Assembly (NCBI RefSeq): GCF_900090225.1
Contig: NZ_FMHY01000002.1
Location: forward strand, 3,224,001 to 3,288,000
Direction of reading: 5' to 3'
Length of the DNA stretch: 64,000 nucleotides
From: Micromonospora eburnea
Lineage (GTDB): Bacteria; Actinomycetota; Actinomycetes; Mycobacteriales; Micromonosporaceae
Part shown: positions 63,584 through 64,000 of the stretch, piece by piece
How the letters are laid out: every line of letters begins with the position of its first letter
How positions within the stretch are numbered: position 1 is the first letter of the stretch
Made by a program: the position numbers and the translations under genes
Notes under the pieces: model-generated
Database searches by the model: none
What the model saw: the letters and a program-made list of their open reading frames with translations, nothing else
Told to the model about the DNA's origin: nothing

Positions 63584-64000
63584 ATGGCGGAGATAAATCT
63601 GGTTCCTCGGGACAGGACGACATTTGAGGATTTCTCGCGGTTTGCGCGGGACCGCGGCTGGCAGCTAGATCAGAGATCTGTTCGAGCCGCGCGCGGGGAG
63701 GAGTCGCCGGAGTTTCTGTGGCGGACCGACAACGGCAGCACGGTCAGACTGATCCAGAGCGCCCCCCTCGACCTTTCCTACGTGGTCGTGGCGGGAGACG
63801 AGCGCGACCGGCTGGCGGATGAGGTACGGGAGCGGTTTCCCGCCTTCTCCTGGCCCGAGATTATTGAGCGGTTGTCCGAGGCTCGTTCCGACGAGGAGCG
63901 GATAGCGGCCTTCCGTCTTGTTGCTGCCACCGAGAGCGCCGACTACGACCCGACCGTCTACGGTGCCGTCCGCACGGGCCTTGATGATTCGGACCCGCTT
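63584..64000 (+). CDS. Hypothetical protein, N-terminal 139 residues (3' end outside window)
   Basis: ATG at 63584 after GAGGGG, open to the window edge. It begins MAEINLVPRDRTTFEDFSRF, then FLWRTDNGSTVRLIQSAPL and a helical second part (ERIAAFRLVAATESADYDPT, then GAVRTGLDDSDPL) that looks like the start of HEAT-type repeats. I do not recognise the family. GC is lower than in the adjacent sheath gene. It shares a 208-bp divergent promoter region with the injection-system operon. Confidence 0.7.
   Translation, partial: MAEINLVPRDRTTFEDFSRFARDRGWQLDQRSVRAARGEESPEFLWRTDNGSTVRLIQSAPLDLSYVVVAGDERDRLADEVRERFPAFSWPEIIERLSEARSDEERIAAFRLVAATESADYDPTVYGAVRTGLDDSDPL

Overview
The window is high-GC DNA whose gene families (SARP/BTAD regulator, MmyB- and XRE-type regulators, a Streptomyces-type contractile injection system, secreted CBM2 glycoside hydrolases with CebR-like operators) point to a filamentous actinomycete. 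A member of the Micromonosporaceae is my best guess; this is inferred from family content, not from a marker gene. I saw no rRNA, tRNA or CRISPR array.

Left third (1-15.4 kb): an accessory-looking patchwork with several decayed genes. It holds a broken MmyB-type regulator, an isochorismatase-like hydrolase carrying a compensated frameshift pair, and a truncated XRE regulator. Next come an ABC exporter of the bacteriocin-associated FtsX/DUF1430 type divergent from a NarL-family two-component system, an intact-ended IS630-type element inserted 2 bp after the response-regulator stop, and a DinB protein. Then follow a PadR/MFS drug-efflux pair, an MBL-hydrolase/HxlR pair, a VOC protein and a secreted GH11 xylanase.

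15.4-25.9 kb: a tightly packed catabolic locus. A TauABC/SsuABC-like importer is followed by an Ldh-type dehydrogenase, SDR, FAD aromatic hydroxylase, two cupins, RidA and a fumarylacetoacetase-family enzyme, mostly joined by 4-bp ATGA overlaps, then a GntR/FCD regulator and an ACMSD-like amidohydrolase. The first promoter is bracketed by a strong inverted repeat. The set reads as uptake and ring opening of an aromatic or heteroaromatic acid, but the substrate cannot be read from sequence.

26-33 kb: a Cip1-like secreted protein with a CebR-like operator, a DUF523 protein, and a signal-peptide microORF overlapping a peptidoglycan-amidase/golvesin-domain gene. After these comes a small antibiotic-resistance patch: TetR, ABC-F remnant, Vat-like acetyltransferase and Ere-like esterase.

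33.4-40.2 kb: a VanRS-like two-component pair divergent from a cell-wall operon (small ORF, alr, ddl, murG paralogue, VanX-type dipeptidase). All steps overlap by 1-4 bp, but the last gene is frameshifted by one base. There is no vanH.

40.5-47.5 kb: a secreted HNH nuclease, a second MBL hydrolase, a DmpA-type P1 peptidase, a decayed 2-hydroxyacid dehydrogenase, a PQQ-type sugar dehydrogenase with CBM2 behind a CebR-like operator, and a second GH11-CBM2 xylanase. The second xylanase is nearly identical to the first over 641 bp but frameshifted.

47.6-63.4 kb: an actinobacterial contractile injection system (phage-tail-like eCIS) on the minus strand: sheath, two tube proteins, LysM adaptor, VgrG-like spike, PAAR tip, gp25, baseplate J, tail protein I, a large proline-rich protein and a zinc-ribbon/TM/discoidin membrane protein. 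A 978-residue STAND-ATPase/SARP regulator is convergent with it. The AAA ATPase, tape measure and cap were not found and may lie to the right. The window ends inside an unrecognised divergent gene.
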